Positions 1 through 7,824 of a DNA stretch of 64,000 nt are shown piece after piece. The notes under the pieces are model-generated. The model ran no database searches. It was not told the DNA's origin and saw nothing but the letters and a program-made list of their open reading frames with translations. The stretch's first letter is position 1. Every line of letters starts with the position of its first letter. The stretch is taken from positions 1 through 64,000 of the IMG/VR virus record IMGVR_UViG_3300009514_000014; one strand, given 5' to 3'. The DNA is from a virus. The position numbers were made by a program, and so were the translations under genes.

Positions 1-273
1 CTGTTGTTGTTGCTGAAGCGCAAGTGCATCGGAGCCTTCGTTGACGGCGAGGTCATCGACTGTTCGAACGTCCCGACCACGCGTCGTTGGTGTGAGAGCT
101 GCGCCGACATCATGATGGGGGCTTTCGAGGGCAACCTGGTCCGTGCTGCGGCGGCCACTGTGCAGCAGGCGGCCAAGATTGCGCCCCCCATCGACTCTGA
201 GGCTGACCGCGTTGTTGACGAGCTTTTCGCTCGCCGCCAAGCCCGCATCAAGACGACTCCGATCAAGCTATGA
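1..273 (+). CDS. Small Cys-containing protein, 5' end outside window
   Basis: The frame is open from base 1, so the start probably lies upstream; the first in-window start (TTG at base 4) gives 89 residues. Cysteines at residues 8, 20, 30 and 33 (the last two as CESC) could bind a metal. The stop overlaps the start of the next gene by ATGA, typical of translational coupling. Family not recognised. Confidence 0.6.
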   Translation: MLLLLKRKCIGAFVDGEVIDCSNVPTTRRWCESCADIMMGAFEGNLVRAAAATVQQAAKIAPPIDSEADRVVDELFARRQARIKTTPIKL

Positions 274-362
274 TGCAGTGGCTTGCCGCTTACGGTGTGG
301 CGGTCTTCTCTGGAGGCATCGTCATTGTCGTGTGGTGGATCATACTCAGCCCCGATGATTGA
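270..362 (+). CDS. 30-residue single-pass membrane peptide
   Basis: ATG at 270 overlaps the previous stop. The product is one hydrophobic segment (about residues 8-26, rich in Gly, Val, Ile and Trp) with a short acidic tail ending in DD. Size and layout resemble many phage inner-membrane peptides; no specific function is visible. Confidence 0.55.
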   Translation: MMQWLAAYGVAVFSGGIVIVVWWIILSPDD

Positions 363-374
363 TGTAAACACTTG

Positions 375-403
375 TTGACGGATGCGACAGATTAGACTAA
401 CGT
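375..403 (+). promoter_or_regulatory. Sigma-70-like promoter, probably leaderless
   Basis: TTGACG at 375-380 and TAACGT at 398-403 are 17 bp apart. Only 7 nt separate the -10 box from the ATG at 411, so transcription should begin at or next to the start codon. Three other promoters in the window have the same 7-nt geometry. Confidence 0.65.
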
Positions 404-410
404 CGCATTC

Positions 411-932
411 ATGATTAGCCGACGAAACGCTATCAAGGGCCTCATTGCGACTGCCGCAGGCGGAGTCGCTCTCAGCCTCGGAATCGACGACGTATCCTCA
501 GCGGCACCTGTCATGTGTCCTCCTGGTTGGAAGCCGTGGGAGCGTTGCAACTTGGTCGCCTCAGACGCTCAACACTTCGAGCTTGTCGACCATCACGGCA
601 ACGAGGTGCAGCCCCCACCGGAGTTTCCTCCAGAGCTCGAGGCGCCGGGGCACGTCATCTGCCACCGACGTCTTCGCCCCGATGAGTGGACCAGGCCAGG
701 CGTCGAGTACACCGTGACAAAGGACCCGGGGCCTGTCACCCATTGTTGGGAGCGCACCACCTTTGAACACTTCAGGCCCGGTGACATCGCGCGCTTTAGC
801 CATCAAGATCCGACACAGATAGAGACTGTTGCGCGCATCGTCGGCGAGCCTAAGCGGGTGCTGACCGGGAATGATCGGCAGTGGACTTGGTCGGTGGAAG
901 TCGACTACAACTTCATCGAGGTCGTCACGTGA
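411..932 (+). CDS. Tat-exported protein of unknown function
   Basis: 173 residues. The N-terminus has a twin-arginine signal (SRRNAIKG), a hydrophobic stretch (about residues 11-28) and an Ala-rich cleavage region, predicting export of a folded protein to the periplasm. The mature part is polar with Cys at about residues 36 and 46 and further Cys/His residues (ICHRR, THCWER), compatible with metal binding but without a known motif. The promoter 7 nt upstream and lack of a Shine-Dalgarno sequence suggest a leaderless message. First of three Tat-signal genes in the window. Confidence 0.8.
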   Translation: MISRRNAIKGLIATAAGGVALSLGIDDVSSAAPVMCPPGWKPWERCNLVASDAQHFELVDHHGNEVQPPPEFPPELEAPGHVICHRRLRPDEWTRPGVEYTVTKDPGPVTHCWERTTFEHFRPGDIARFSHQDPTQIETVARIVGEPKRVLTGNDRQWTWSVEVDYNFIEVVT

Positions 933-1498
933 GGATGCCGACAAGACCGTCGATCACCACCTGGGTGGGTATTGGCTTCATAATTGGTGTGACGTTCGCG
1001 GACATCAAGCGCCGGTTGGCCGACCCTCCGTTATCGCACTGGGCTTGGTCCGTCGCTGCGCTCGGCGTCGTCGTGCTCCTCTGCTGGGGGTACTGGCGCC
1101 GTGAAGTGCGCTGGATGCGCGCCGACCTCACCGAGAGAGAAAAGCTCCGCACCGAAGCCGGCATCGGCAGACGCATCCAAGCTGAAGCGAAAGCCGGCGG
1201 GTGCAGGAACTGCGGATACAAGGTCGGCGAGATGGAATCTGAGCCAAGTCAGGGCCTCCTGCTGGCGGATCCGTTGGAAAGACGCTGCAAGTCGTGCGGC
1301 CTGGACTCAGTCACCGGGTTCTACCCCACGGTGGACGATCCTCGCTACACAGACCTGAACGACATGCAAGCCATCGATGCCATCGTCGATGAGGTCGAAG
1401 CCGGCCTCGCCAACAAAGGCCGCTGTAAGGCAGGCTGGGCCATGCTCAATCGGTTAAGCAACCTCCGCAGGCGACTGGACGACAAAGATGCCACTTGA
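929..1498 (+). CDS. Membrane protein with cytoplasmic zinc ribbon
   Basis: GTG at 929 overlaps the preceding stop; ATG at 935 is an alternative. Two hydrophobic segments lie near the N-terminus, followed by a charged stretch and two cysteine pairs (CRNCG and CKSCG) about 35 residues apart that look like a zinc ribbon. The C-terminal third is helical and charged. Family not recognised. Confidence 0.7.
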   Translation: MRMPTRPSITTWVGIGFIIGVTFADIKRRLADPPLSHWAWSVAALGVVVLLCWGYWRREVRWMRADLTEREKLRTEAGIGRRIQAEAKAGGCRNCGYKVGEMESEPSQGLLLADPLERRCKSCGLDSVTGFYPTVDDPRYTDLNDMQAIDAIVDEVEAGLANKGRCKAGWAMLNRLSNLRRRLDDKDAT

Positions 1499-1700
1499 GC
1501 CTACTGTCACCGTACGGCTGTATCGATGGCAAGACTGCGGATCTTGGGAGTTCGATTACCCCCCAGAGAGTGAACCGTACGAGATGCCGGAGAGCCTGAA
1601 GAGGCGCTACGAGGCCGCGCATACCGAGTACCACGCAGCGGCCGAGGCAATCCAGGAATGGAAAGACGAACAGGACGTGAAGCGAGATGATCAAACGTAG
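1488..1700 (+). CDS. Small hypothetical protein
   Basis: 70 residues starting inside the end of the previous gene. The N-terminal half is beta-like with aromatic residues and the C-terminal half is a charged helix. It overlaps the next gene by 14 bases, so it belongs to the same rightward operon. Function unknown. Confidence 0.65.
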   Translation: MPLEPTVTVRLYRWQDCGSWEFDYPPESEPYEMPESLKRRYEAAHTEYHAAAEAIQEWKDEQDVKRDDQT

Positions 1701-2028
1701 AGACTTTTTGCGGGGCGTCGCAGCCACTGCAGCAGCCGTCACGACTGGTGCAGCGCTCACTACGCCGGCAGCAACCAAACCGGCAACCAAACCGGCAAGC
1801 AAGGTGCTGACGGACGTCACCTTCCATAATTGCAAGATCGAGTTCGAGCCTCACAGGGGCGGCGCTGCCATCTACGACTGCCCAGGCATTTACGACAGTA
1901 AGGGGCGAGTCATCACTGTCTCAGCACCACGCCGAGAGATATCATTGCAGGAGATCGTCGACACTATCCGAGAGCGGGAGAAGGCGCATCTCGGTAGCGG
2001 CGGCACGTGTACTTTGCCCGTAGGATGA
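1687..2028 (+). CDS. Second Tat-exported protein
   Basis: 113 residues with a clear twin-arginine signal (KRRDFLRG) followed by an Ala/Thr-rich hydrophobic segment and a low-complexity AATKPATKPASK linker. The mature part is about 75 residues with Cys at about residues 49, 64 and 108. It is unlike the 411-932 protein apart from the export signal. Function unknown. Confidence 0.8.
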   Translation: MIKRRDFLRGVAATAAAVTTGAALTTPAATKPATKPASKVLTDVTFHNCKIEFEPHRGGAAIYDCPGIYDSKGRVITVSAPRREISLQEIVDTIREREKAHLGSGGTCTLPVG

Positions 2029-2031
2029 GCG

Positions 2032-2220
2032 ATGAAATTCTTGACGGATAAAGAGCTCAACACCATTCGTGGCAAAGCGCTCGTAGGTGCGGCGACACCG
2101 AAAGAGATCGGCGAAGTGTTTGGTCATCTCGACAAACTCGAGATGACGCTCGACGAGCTTGACCAGCAGGACGCTCTCGGCGCTGAGGGTTGGCGCCACT
2201 CTTTCGGTCTACCAGAATAA
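2032..2220 (+). CDS. Small hypothetical acidic protein
   Basis: 62 residues, start 3 bases after the preceding stop with a GGATGAG-type ribosome site. It is predicted helical with heptad-like Leu spacing (LDKLEMTLDELDQQ), so it may oligomerise. Function unknown. Confidence 0.65.
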   Translation: MKFLTDKELNTIRGKALVGAATPKEIGEVFGHLDKLEMTLDELDQQDALGAEGWRHSFGLPE

Positions 2221-2384
2221 ACGGATGCGTCCCTAAACGGTGATTGGGACGGGCAGCTGCGGTGGGTTTGTGCATTGCCCTGCCAAATTAGTGCTGCCTC
2301 GGTGAAGTCAGCGCACCACTTTCGACGCCGGTAATATTCGGCACCGTGACAGCTCGGAGAGACGAGCAACCAGGAGCAACTGAC

Positions 2385-2621
2385 ATGCCGCAAGAGATGA
2401 CCAAGGAAGCCGAATGGGCCTCCACACAAAGTGACATCGCCATCATGGTGGCCGACTTCGAACGCTTCTGCGCGTACCTGGAGGGTATTGGTGAGGCCGA
2501 TGCTCCGCCATCCATGGCTCAGGTCACAGAAGCTCTTGAGGCATACGACGACGCGATAGGCAGCTTCTCGGCTGCAAGGCTGATCAAGGCTGCGGCGATA
2601 CAGGGCCCGAATGATGCCTGA
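2385..2621 (+). CDS. Small hypothetical acidic protein
   Basis: 78 residues. The ATG at 2385 is preferred over the upstream GTG at 2346 because AGGAGC lies just before it. Largely alpha-helical and acidic; it overlaps the next start. Function unknown. Confidence 0.6.
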   Translation: MPQEMTKEAEWASTQSDIAIMVADFERFCAYLEGIGEADAPPSMAQVTEALEAYDDAIGSFSAARLIKAAAIQGPNDA

Positions 2622-2904
2622 GCGTGTCTGCCGACTGCGAGATGCGAAGCCGCACTGGAAGGGCACAGCCAAGCTCTTACCCGCAGGCCATCGAGGTGCC
2701 GCTGTTTATTCTGGTGGATCGCGTTACGTTGGGGGCGAGGCACCTAAAATATACGATCGGGTGGCGGCTCTCGGCGCGGTTCATGTTGTGGTGGGGTTCA
2801 GTTCTACTGGGGAGTCAGTCTGGTTTGATTCCGGCACTGGTAACTGCATCAAGTTCTGTCACTTTATTCATCGCGGGTTCGAAGAACCTAATGAGGAAGT
2901 GTGA
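2611..2904 (+). CDS. Hypothetical protein
   Basis: 97 residues, start overlapping the previous gene. The C-terminal half is beta-rich with conserved-looking Gly and aromatic positions (VVVGFSSTGESVWFDSG). An alternative ORF in another frame here is less protein-like. Function unknown. Confidence 0.55.
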   Translation: MMPERVCRLRDAKPHWKGTAKLLPAGHRGAAVYSGGSRYVGGEAPKIYDRVAALGAVHVVVGFSSTGESVWFDSGTGNCIKFCHFIHRGFEEPNEEV

Positions 2905-3221
2905 TGCCTAAAGACACGCCATTAAAGGTTGAGATAGTCGACGACGAGATCGTCATTCGGGTTGGCGTCTCGATCCTCAAGTGGGCCGTTGAGCACCCAC
3001 TAGACGACCGCCTGACGGTGCACAACGACGAGACTGGCAAGTTCATGTGCTTCGACATCACAGACGAAGAGGAGTTCGCCAGGGATGTGCTACGCGCCTT
3101 GAACGATGAAGACGAGCAAGGCACCACGATGGTTCACAGGCTGCTCGACAATGCGTTCGTCGAGGCCGTGGACAACGGCTCCATCGGCGTTGCAGAAGAG
3201 ATGAAAGAAGTTGTCTACTAG
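2904..3221 (+). CDS. Hypothetical acidic protein
   Basis: 105 residues from the ATG at 2904; an in-frame GTG immediately precedes it. Strongly acidic, with a beta-rich N-terminal half and helical C-terminal half. The ribosome site GAGGAAG supports the start. Function unknown. Confidence 0.65.
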   Translation: MPKDTPLKVEIVDDEIVIRVGVSILKWAVEHPLDDRLTVHNDETGKFMCFDITDEEEFARDVLRALNDEDEQGTTMVHRLLDNAFVEAVDNGSIGVAEEMKEVVY

Positions 3222-3231
3222 GAGACTCGAC

Positions 3232-3438
3232 ATGGCCTTGACCGTCAAAGAGTTGTACGACAACTTGTGGAAGATGATTCGTGATGGGCACGGTGGCGCC
3301 GAAGTGCTCTTTGATACTGACGCTCAGCGCTATGACACTCATCTGGTGCCGGTAGATTCAGCGCTCATCTACTCACCTGACGACGGTCCGATTTCCAAGT
3401 TGGTTCTCTCAGAAGACCACCCACATCGCGGGCACTGA
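3232..3438 (+). CDS. Small hypothetical protein
   Basis: 68 residues; AGGAG sits 8 bases before the ATG at 3232. The layout (short helix, VLFDTDAQRYDTH, SALIYSPDDG) resembles small phage proteins with a compact alpha/beta fold. Function unknown. Confidence 0.65.
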   Translation: MALTVKELYDNLWKMIRDGHGGAEVLFDTDAQRYDTHLVPVDSALIYSPDDGPISKLVLSEDHPHRGH

Positions 3439-3440
3439 CA

Positions 3441-3572
3441 ATGCGTGTCACGCTGCCTGAGACACCCGTCAACGGCGAAGGCGCGCATCTGCATGCGCTT
3501 TCTACCAGCGTAGTTGACAGTGTCCGCGACGCCGCCATTGAGGTAGTGCAGATAGTGCCCGTCATCCCTTAG
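3441..3572 (+). CDS. 43-residue hypothetical peptide
   Basis: ATG at 3441 lies 2 bases after the previous stop and the frame closes with TAG at 3570-3572. The product is amphipathic with a hydrophobic C-terminus. It is the last rightward gene before the operon direction changes. Confidence 0.45.
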   Translation: MRVTLPETPVNGEGAHLHALSTSVVDSVRDAAIEVVQIVPVIP

Positions 3573-3598
3573 GCTGCCAAAGTACATCATTGCGTACA

Positions 3599-4003
3599 TT
3601 ATTGGTTGCTCCCGTTTGTGATGTAGACTCGCGGTGCGCGGTACGTGTCGCCGGCCGTGCTCAGCTTGTTTGCGACCCAATGTGCTCGCTGCACCTCGGC
3701 TTCGGTATCCACGACAATGACCAGGCTGCTCCAGTCGGACTCAGCCATCAGCAGGCGCTCTGCCACCCATTGTACTCGGGAGTTGGTTGTCTCGCCGAAC
3801 CGGCGCTGCTCGACAAAGATGGCCGCATGGCACTGGGCGTCTCCGAGTATCTCTCGTTGCGCCATGAATGCGGCCACGGCGTCCAGTGCTTGCGTCTGCG
3901 CTGAGTGCAGGCCAAACGCCTTGCGCACCATCTCCTCGGCCGTCAGCGAGGACCTAGCGTGGCCGATTGCCTCCTGACTGAAAACAGCCATTGATTTCTT
4001 CAT
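3599..4003 (-). CDS. Hypothetical protein
   Basis: 134 residues. N-terminal half helical (SLTAEEMVRKAFGLHSAQ), C-terminal half alternating beta and helix. It ends the leftward operon running from about 6.9 kb. Family not recognised. Confidence 0.7.
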   Translation of the reverse strand: MKKSMAVFSQEAIGHARSSLTAEEMVRKAFGLHSAQTQALDAVAAFMAQREILGDAQCHAAIFVEQRRFGETTNSRVQWVAERLLMAESDWSSLVIVVDTEAEVQRAHWVANKLSTAGDTYRAPRVYITNGSNQ

Positions 4004-4007
4004 CGAA

Positions 4008-4367
4008 TTACTCCGAAACAGTAGATGGTGGAGGTTGCGGAATTGGCACTTTTGGAAGTGAACCTGGCAACGTGCAGGCCGGGAGTCTTAGCGATACGAC
4101 ACCGTCGGCCTTGACGTACGAGTCGCACTCCAGGGCCATGGGGTCCACTCCTGCCGGGTTATCCTCCGGGCACAGGATGCCACGGAACAGTTCGCACTGG
4201 TCGCAACGGAAGCGCATGCGGTCGTCGCAGATGAACACCGTAGGGCCACCGTTCAGGCACTCAAGCATACGGAGCTTGGCCAGGGGCCGCCATCGCTCGC
4301 AGCGTTTACACTGATACACTCGCCGCTTGTGGTCATCGGAGAGGCCGTTCAAGTTCAACTCGCTCAT
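4008..4367 (-). CDS. Zinc-ribbon-like protein
   Basis: 119 residues from the ATG at 4367, which overlaps the TGA of the upstream gene. Two cysteine pairs, CKRC and CDQC, about 40 residues apart look like a zinc-binding module; the C-terminus is Pro-rich. Nucleic-acid or protein binding is plausible but not shown. Confidence 0.65.
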   Translation of the reverse strand: MSELNLNGLSDDHKRRVYQCKRCERWRPLAKLRMLECLNGGPTVFICDDRMRFRCDQCELFRGILCPEDNPAGVDPMALECDSYVKADGVVSLRLPACTLPGSLPKVPIPQPPPSTVSE

Positions 4368-4924
4368 TTTGGCCACACCAGAAATGGGCACCATGTCGGT
4401 ACGACTTCAGGTGAGCCGGGCCCAACACTATTCTTGACGTATTGTGTGACAAGGGGCTGTGTCGGCTCGTCAGCCAATGTTGGATGTCGGCAAGAGCTGA
4501 CGTCGCTTTTGCCAAAATAGCAACGCCAGGAGCACTCTACGCAACCGTTAGCCGGGCGTTTGAGGGTGGCACCGTCTTTGTCGCGTTGACCGGTGACGAT
4601 ATCGTGGGTTATCTTGCAAGTCTCGCAGAGGCCATGTGTCGTGGCGTCGAATGCCATTGTTGCTGGCACGTGATCCTTGCCGCAGTCGGTGCAGCGCACA
4701 AACTCACATTCATGTGCTGGCATGGCAGCGTTTGCCAGCAGCTCCGGCTGCGGCCAGTGCTTGGCGATCACGTAGTGCGAGTCCCGCCACACAGGATGCG
4801 GTAGTTCGAGTCGCAGTGCAGTGACGCTGCGCTGCACCTCTTCTGGGCAGTCTCGCAGCCAGAGGTCTACGGCACGTTCTCGCTCTTCGGGTCCTGGCGT
4901 TGCTCCGCCTGATGTGTCTTCCAT
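4364..4924 (-). CDS. Cys-rich, probably zinc-binding protein
   Basis: 186 residues. The central part carries repeated CxxC pairs (CTDCGK, CETCK, CVECSWRC) plus SSCRHP, indicating one or two zinc-binding domains. It is coupled to the downstream gene by a 4-base overlap. Family not recognised. Confidence 0.7.
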   Translation of the reverse strand: MEDTSGGATPGPEERERAVDLWLRDCPEEVQRSVTALRLELPHPVWRDSHYVIAKHWPQPELLANAAMPAHECEFVRCTDCGKDHVPATMAFDATTHGLCETCKITHDIVTGQRDKDGATLKRPANGCVECSWRCYFGKSDVSSCRHPTLADEPTQPLVTQYVKNSVGPGSPEVVPTWCPFLVWPK

Positions 4925-4927
4925 GGC

Positions 4928-5098
4928 TTATTCTTCCTTTTTCACTTCTTCAGCTGGCGGGTAACGGTAGCGTAACTGCCGTTCGCCGGTTTGCATTTTC
5001 ACGACTTCAACAAGACCAATTCCTAATTCTTCGTGCAGGTAGGTCACACCGTGGCCGGCTGCCACTTGAAACCGCAGAACCAGTGGCTCCTCATCCAC
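4928..5098 (-). CDS. 56-residue hypothetical protein
   Basis: Starts with GTG (complement of 5096-5098) inside the end of the upstream gene and stops at 4928. The frame fills an otherwise empty stretch between two coupled genes. The C-terminus is charged and ends in KKEE. Confidence 0.5.
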   Translation of the reverse strand: MDEEPLVLRFQVAAGHGVTYLHEELGIGLVEVVKMQTGERQLRYRYPPAEEVKKEE

Positions 5099-5285
5099 AG
5101 TCGCCGCCCATCAATTGGGGGCCGGTCGCGTCTTGCCAGGTGTACCAGGGGCCGTCACCCAGCTTGATCTCTATGCCGTTGTCGCGCATGCAAACTGCGA
5201 ACACTCCGGCATCCGTCTTGAGGCCGATGCCGTTGTAGACTTCTTCAAGCATCAGCGCGCCTTCTTCGTCGGCGTAGATTTTCAT
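5091..5285 (-). CDS. Small hypothetical protein
   Basis: 64 residues, beta-rich and acidic, coupled to both neighbours by short overlaps. Function unknown. Confidence 0.65.
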   Translation of the reverse strand: MKIYADEEGALMLEEVYNGIGLKTDAGVFAVCMRDNGIEIKLGDGPWYTWQDATGPQLMGGDCG

Positions 5286-5548
5286 CGCTCAGACCCGGCG
5301 TCGATCCACTTTATAATCTTGCGATACGCGGCCCTGGAATTGCTGCCGCACAGCTTTATTTCCTCGACGCATTTGGCGCGAAGACTCGAGAGATGGTTGT
5401 AGTCACCAACCAAGTCGTCGGTGCACATGCCATCGCGGTTCTTTATGATGCGCAACTTGTCGTCAGCAATGACGATCACAACACGGTGGGAGTATTGGCG
5501 GCCGAGCGCGTGTTTCTCGTCGGCGGTGACTAACACTTCATTTGACAT
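5282..5548 (-). CDS. Hypothetical protein
   Basis: 88 residues with a hydrophobic beta strand (HRVVIVIADD) and a helical C-terminal half. It overlaps both flanking genes in the leftward operon. Function unknown. Confidence 0.65.
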   Translation of the reverse strand: MSNEVLVTADEKHALGRQYSHRVVIVIADDKLRIIKNRDGMCTDDLVGDYNHLSSLRAKCVEEIKLCGSNSRAAYRKIIKWIDAGSER

Positions 5549-5744
5549 GGTGTTGGGGTCCTTTCTCGACGCACTGCTGGTATACCTGCTCGCAGTGCAT
5601 TTTGTGTCGCCATCGCGGTTTGATTTCAGGCGCTGGCGTGTTGCACATGGTCCAGATGAGTCCTGCGCTACCGAACACCAGCAAAATTACGCAGACTATG
5701 ATTGCGGCGCGCACGCGCAGATCTTTGGGTGTCGGAGGAGTCAT
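5538..5744 (-). CDS. Small single-pass membrane protein
   Basis: 68 residues: a cytoplasmic Pro/Lys start, one hydrophobic segment (about residues 13-32) and a polar tail with paired Cys. Predicted inner-membrane protein. Function unknown. Confidence 0.6.
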   Translation of the reverse strand: MTPPTPKDLRVRAAIIVCVILLVFGSAGLIWTMCNTPAPEIKPRWRHKMHCEQVYQQCVEKGPQHHVK

Positions 5745-6049
5745 TAGTCTTTGAGCACCAACTCACCTGTAGTCAGGATGTGCTTCTCGATCGCCATCGG
5801 ACCCGAAAACGTACCTTTCGCGTGCAACACGGTTCGGCGGTCGATGACTCTCGGCGCGACGTTGGCCAGCTGTTGCATCGTGCGGACTGGTGACTTCTTC
5901 GACCCGTTGCCGCCCTCAGTGCCAAGCTCGGAGTCCGCGTAGAAGTGGTACGTCCTCGGCCACCGCAGCCAGTAACTCAATCGAGGGAATCGAGACTTCA
6001 CGACTCTGAACACCACGCCGACGATGCCTGGTTGCTTAAACATGCGCAC
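5744..6049 (-). CDS. Fragment resembling the start of a right-handed beta-helix domain
   Basis: 101 residues. The segment FYADSELGTEGGNGSKKSP followed by V-R-T-M-Q resembles the opening repeat of DUF1565/parallel beta-helix proteins (Y-V-G-x-N-P-G-T-K-x-x-P-F-x-T-I), but the protein ends before a helix could form. It may be a remnant or a small protein using only this motif. The resemblance is from memory of the family. Confidence 0.5.
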   Translation of the reverse strand: MRMFKQPGIVGVVFRVVKSRFPRLSYWLRWPRTYHFYADSELGTEGGNGSKKSPVRTMQQLANVAPRVIDRRTVLHAKGTFSGPMAIEKHILTTGELVLKD

Positions 6050-6308
6050 CTAGAATCTCCTTGATGGTAGTGACGACGCGTGCGCCATGTGCAGACAGCT
6101 TCCACGTCGAGTAATAATGATCGTAGTCCGGACGCCACGCCCCACAACGCGCGAGACCCATCTGGTACAGCTGCCATATGCGTCGTTGCACCACGTGCCG
6201 TTTCATGTCGAGGCTGGCGGCCAACTCGCTGCTGGTCAACATCCGATTGGCGCGCAGCCGCAGCAGCACGGTCGCTGTCAGTTCGTCAAACTTGCCGTCA
6301 AACATCAT
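6036..6308 (-). CDS. Winged helix-turn-helix protein
   Basis: 90 residues from the ATG at 6308, which overlaps the pyrE stop as ATGA. Residues 20-75 read as a MarR-type winged helix: a helix (TATVLLRLR), a turn-helix (SSELAASLDMKRHVVQRRIWQL) and a wing with YYSTWKLSAHG. Being coupled to pyrE, it could regulate the operon, but its target is unknown. Confidence 0.65.
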   Translation of the reverse strand: MMFDGKFDELTATVLLRLRANRMLTSSELAASLDMKRHVVQRRIWQLYQMGLARCGAWRPDYDHYYSTWKLSAHGARVVTTIKEILGAHV

Positions 6309-6880
6309 CGCAAGAAGCCTCGTCGAAAGTCCGATGCGGTGAAGATTGCCTGGAAAGGCACGAAGCGCTCGATGGACTCTCGGCCGCCCTCTTCGCGGTC
6401 GACGAGGGTCATCACGAGTTTGACGTCCATGCCAGCGTCGCGAGCCGCCTGCACGGCTTGCAGGGCGGAACCACCCGTTGTGGTCACGTCCTCGATGATA
6501 GCGACGGGGCAGCCCTTGATGAAGCCGTTGGCGCCCTCGATGAGCTTCTTGGCGCCATGATCTTTGGTTGCCTTGCGGACGTAGAAGCCGTCGTAGGCTT
6601 GCGGTTGCGCCCCGTCGGCCACCAGGGACAGTGTCGACACTGCGCTGATCAATGGGCATGCGCCGAGCTCCAGACCACCCACTGCGGCGAGGGTGCGCCC
6701 GGCGAGTTCGTGCAGCAACACACGTCCCACCAGGAAGTGCCCAAGCGCCGTCAGCGTCACCTGGCGGCAGTCGATGTAGAAGTCGCTCTCGCGACCTGAG
6801 GCGAGCTTCACAGTCTTTTGTTCATAGGCGTCTCGTAGCAGCAATCTGAACAGCTCTCCACGATTGTTTGTGATCGTCAT
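6305..6880 (-). CDS. pyrE: Orotate phosphoribosyltransferase
   Basis: 191 residues. It carries the PyrE signatures: LASGRESDFYIDCR near residue 28, the GGLELGACPL loop, FYVRK..KDHG, and the PRPP-binding motif AIIEDVTTTGGSALQAV near residue 128. It converts orotate plus PRPP to OMP, which the phage pyrF product (31.5 kb) would decarboxylate to UMP. Length is normal for bacterial PyrE. A GGAGGGA ribosome site precedes the start. Confidence 0.92.
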   Translation of the reverse strand: MTITNNRGELFRLLLRDAYEQKTVKLASGRESDFYIDCRQVTLTALGHFLVGRVLLHELAGRTLAAVGGLELGACPLISAVSTLSLVADGAQPQAYDGFYVRKATKDHGAKKLIEGANGFIKGCPVAIIEDVTTTGGSALQAVQAARDAGMDVKLVMTLVDREEGGRESIERFVPFQAIFTASDFRRGFLR

Positions 6881-7041
6881 CTCGTCCCTCCGAAATTAGG
6901 GTCCGCACTACGCACCTGACTTGCGGAGCCGAAGGTGGTTGTACAATGAAACCGGGTGACCGGTTCCGACCTGAACATTTGTATATGTGTGGATAGATCC
7001 CACCCGCAAAAACGAACTGAGGAAGTTCGCGAGGTGAGGCA
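6881..7041 (-). promoter_or_regulatory. pyrE leader with possible leader ORF
   Basis: The minus strand holds a candidate promoter (TTGCGG at 7004-7009 and TATACA at 6980-6985, 18 bp apart). Downstream, a 33-codon ORF begins with ATG just after the -10 box region and ends in TGA overlapping the pyrE ATG. A pyrimidine-sensing leader is conceivable but not shown. Confidence 0.4.
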
Positions 7042-7416
7042 CTAATCTGAACAGGCACTTTCATCGTCATCCGCTTCGTCAACCCGTTTGCTGTCGGGCT
7101 GAATCTTGTCGTAGGCTTCCATGCCTGGTGCGTCCCACATTTCCTCGAAGCTGGCCATCGAGGCTCTGACGCGGGCTGCTTCCTCTGGTGTCCATCCCAA
7201 GTCGGCGATGGCGTTCTCCAGAGGCAGGCAAGGATCGCTTTCATCGTCCATGACTGTCAACGCCTTTTTGTATAAAGCACGATCTTCCGCGCGATCACGG
7301 AAGAATCTCCAGATCAAAAAGACCAGTGCGAGGGTTAGGATAAAAATCAGCAGCGCAAGAGGCGTCCACCATGGCAGTCGCCAGAACCCTGCGCTGTAGT
7401 CGAGAGCTGCCAGCAT
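7042..7416 (-). CDS. Membrane-anchored acidic protein
   Basis: 124 residues from the ATG at 7416. One strong transmembrane segment (PLALLIFILTLALVFLIW) is followed by a basic patch and an acidic cytoplasmic domain ending in DDDESACSD. Function unknown. Confidence 0.65.
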   Translation of the reverse strand: MLAALDYSAGFWRLPWWTPLALLIFILTLALVFLIWRFFRDRAEDRALYKKALTVMDDESDPCLPLENAIADLGWTPEEAARVRASMASFEEMWDAPGMEAYDKIQPDSKRVDEADDDESACSD

Positions 7417-7417
7417 T

Positions 7418-7693
7418 TCAATCCGCCACGTTGTGCACGTTGTGCAGCTGGGAAGGATCTTCGATACGGACCGGTCGCGGGTACAGCGTATCGAAGCCAA
7501 CTCCTGGCAGTTTGATGTAGTCGGAGTCGACCAGCTGAACTCGCAGCAACGCCGATTGGCCTGCGCGCACGATGACGTCGTCGACGTTGACAAACAACTG
7601 CATCTCTGCGCTGTTGATGGTGAACGTCACCAGGCGCTCGGCGCTGAACATGCCGCGTGACAGCGTGCATTCGATGTAGCGGTAGATGGGCAT
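7418..7693 (-). CDS. Hypothetical beta-rich protein
   Basis: 91 residues from the ATG at 7693 (MPIYRYIE). The sequence alternates short beta strands and may be a small structural or binding domain. The start overlaps the stop of the upstream 41-residue gene. Confidence 0.6.
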   Translation of the reverse strand: MPIYRYIECTLSRGMFSAERLVTFTINSAEMQLFVNVDDVIVRAGQSALLRVQLVDSDYIKLPGVGFDTLYPRPVRIEDPSQLHNVHNVAD

Positions 7694-7818
7694 TAGAGTT
7701 CGTCGTCCTCCGGCGTGTACTCGGGGTCGTTGATCACGCCATCCTTGCGTTTGCAGATTCCAGCCACCGCCCAAAGGAAGACGACCATGATGACGATGAA
7801 TAACAAAGCTTCACTCAT
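7693..7818 (-). CDS. 41-residue membrane peptide
   Basis: ATG at 7818, stop TAA at 7693-7695 overlapping the next start. An N-terminal transmembrane helix (ALLFIVIMVVFLWAVAG) is followed by a charged tail ending in EDDEL. Function unknown. Confidence 0.55.
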   Translation of the reverse strand: MSEALLFIVIMVVFLWAVAGICKRKDGVINDPEYTPEDDEL

Positions 7819-7824
7819 TTTTAT

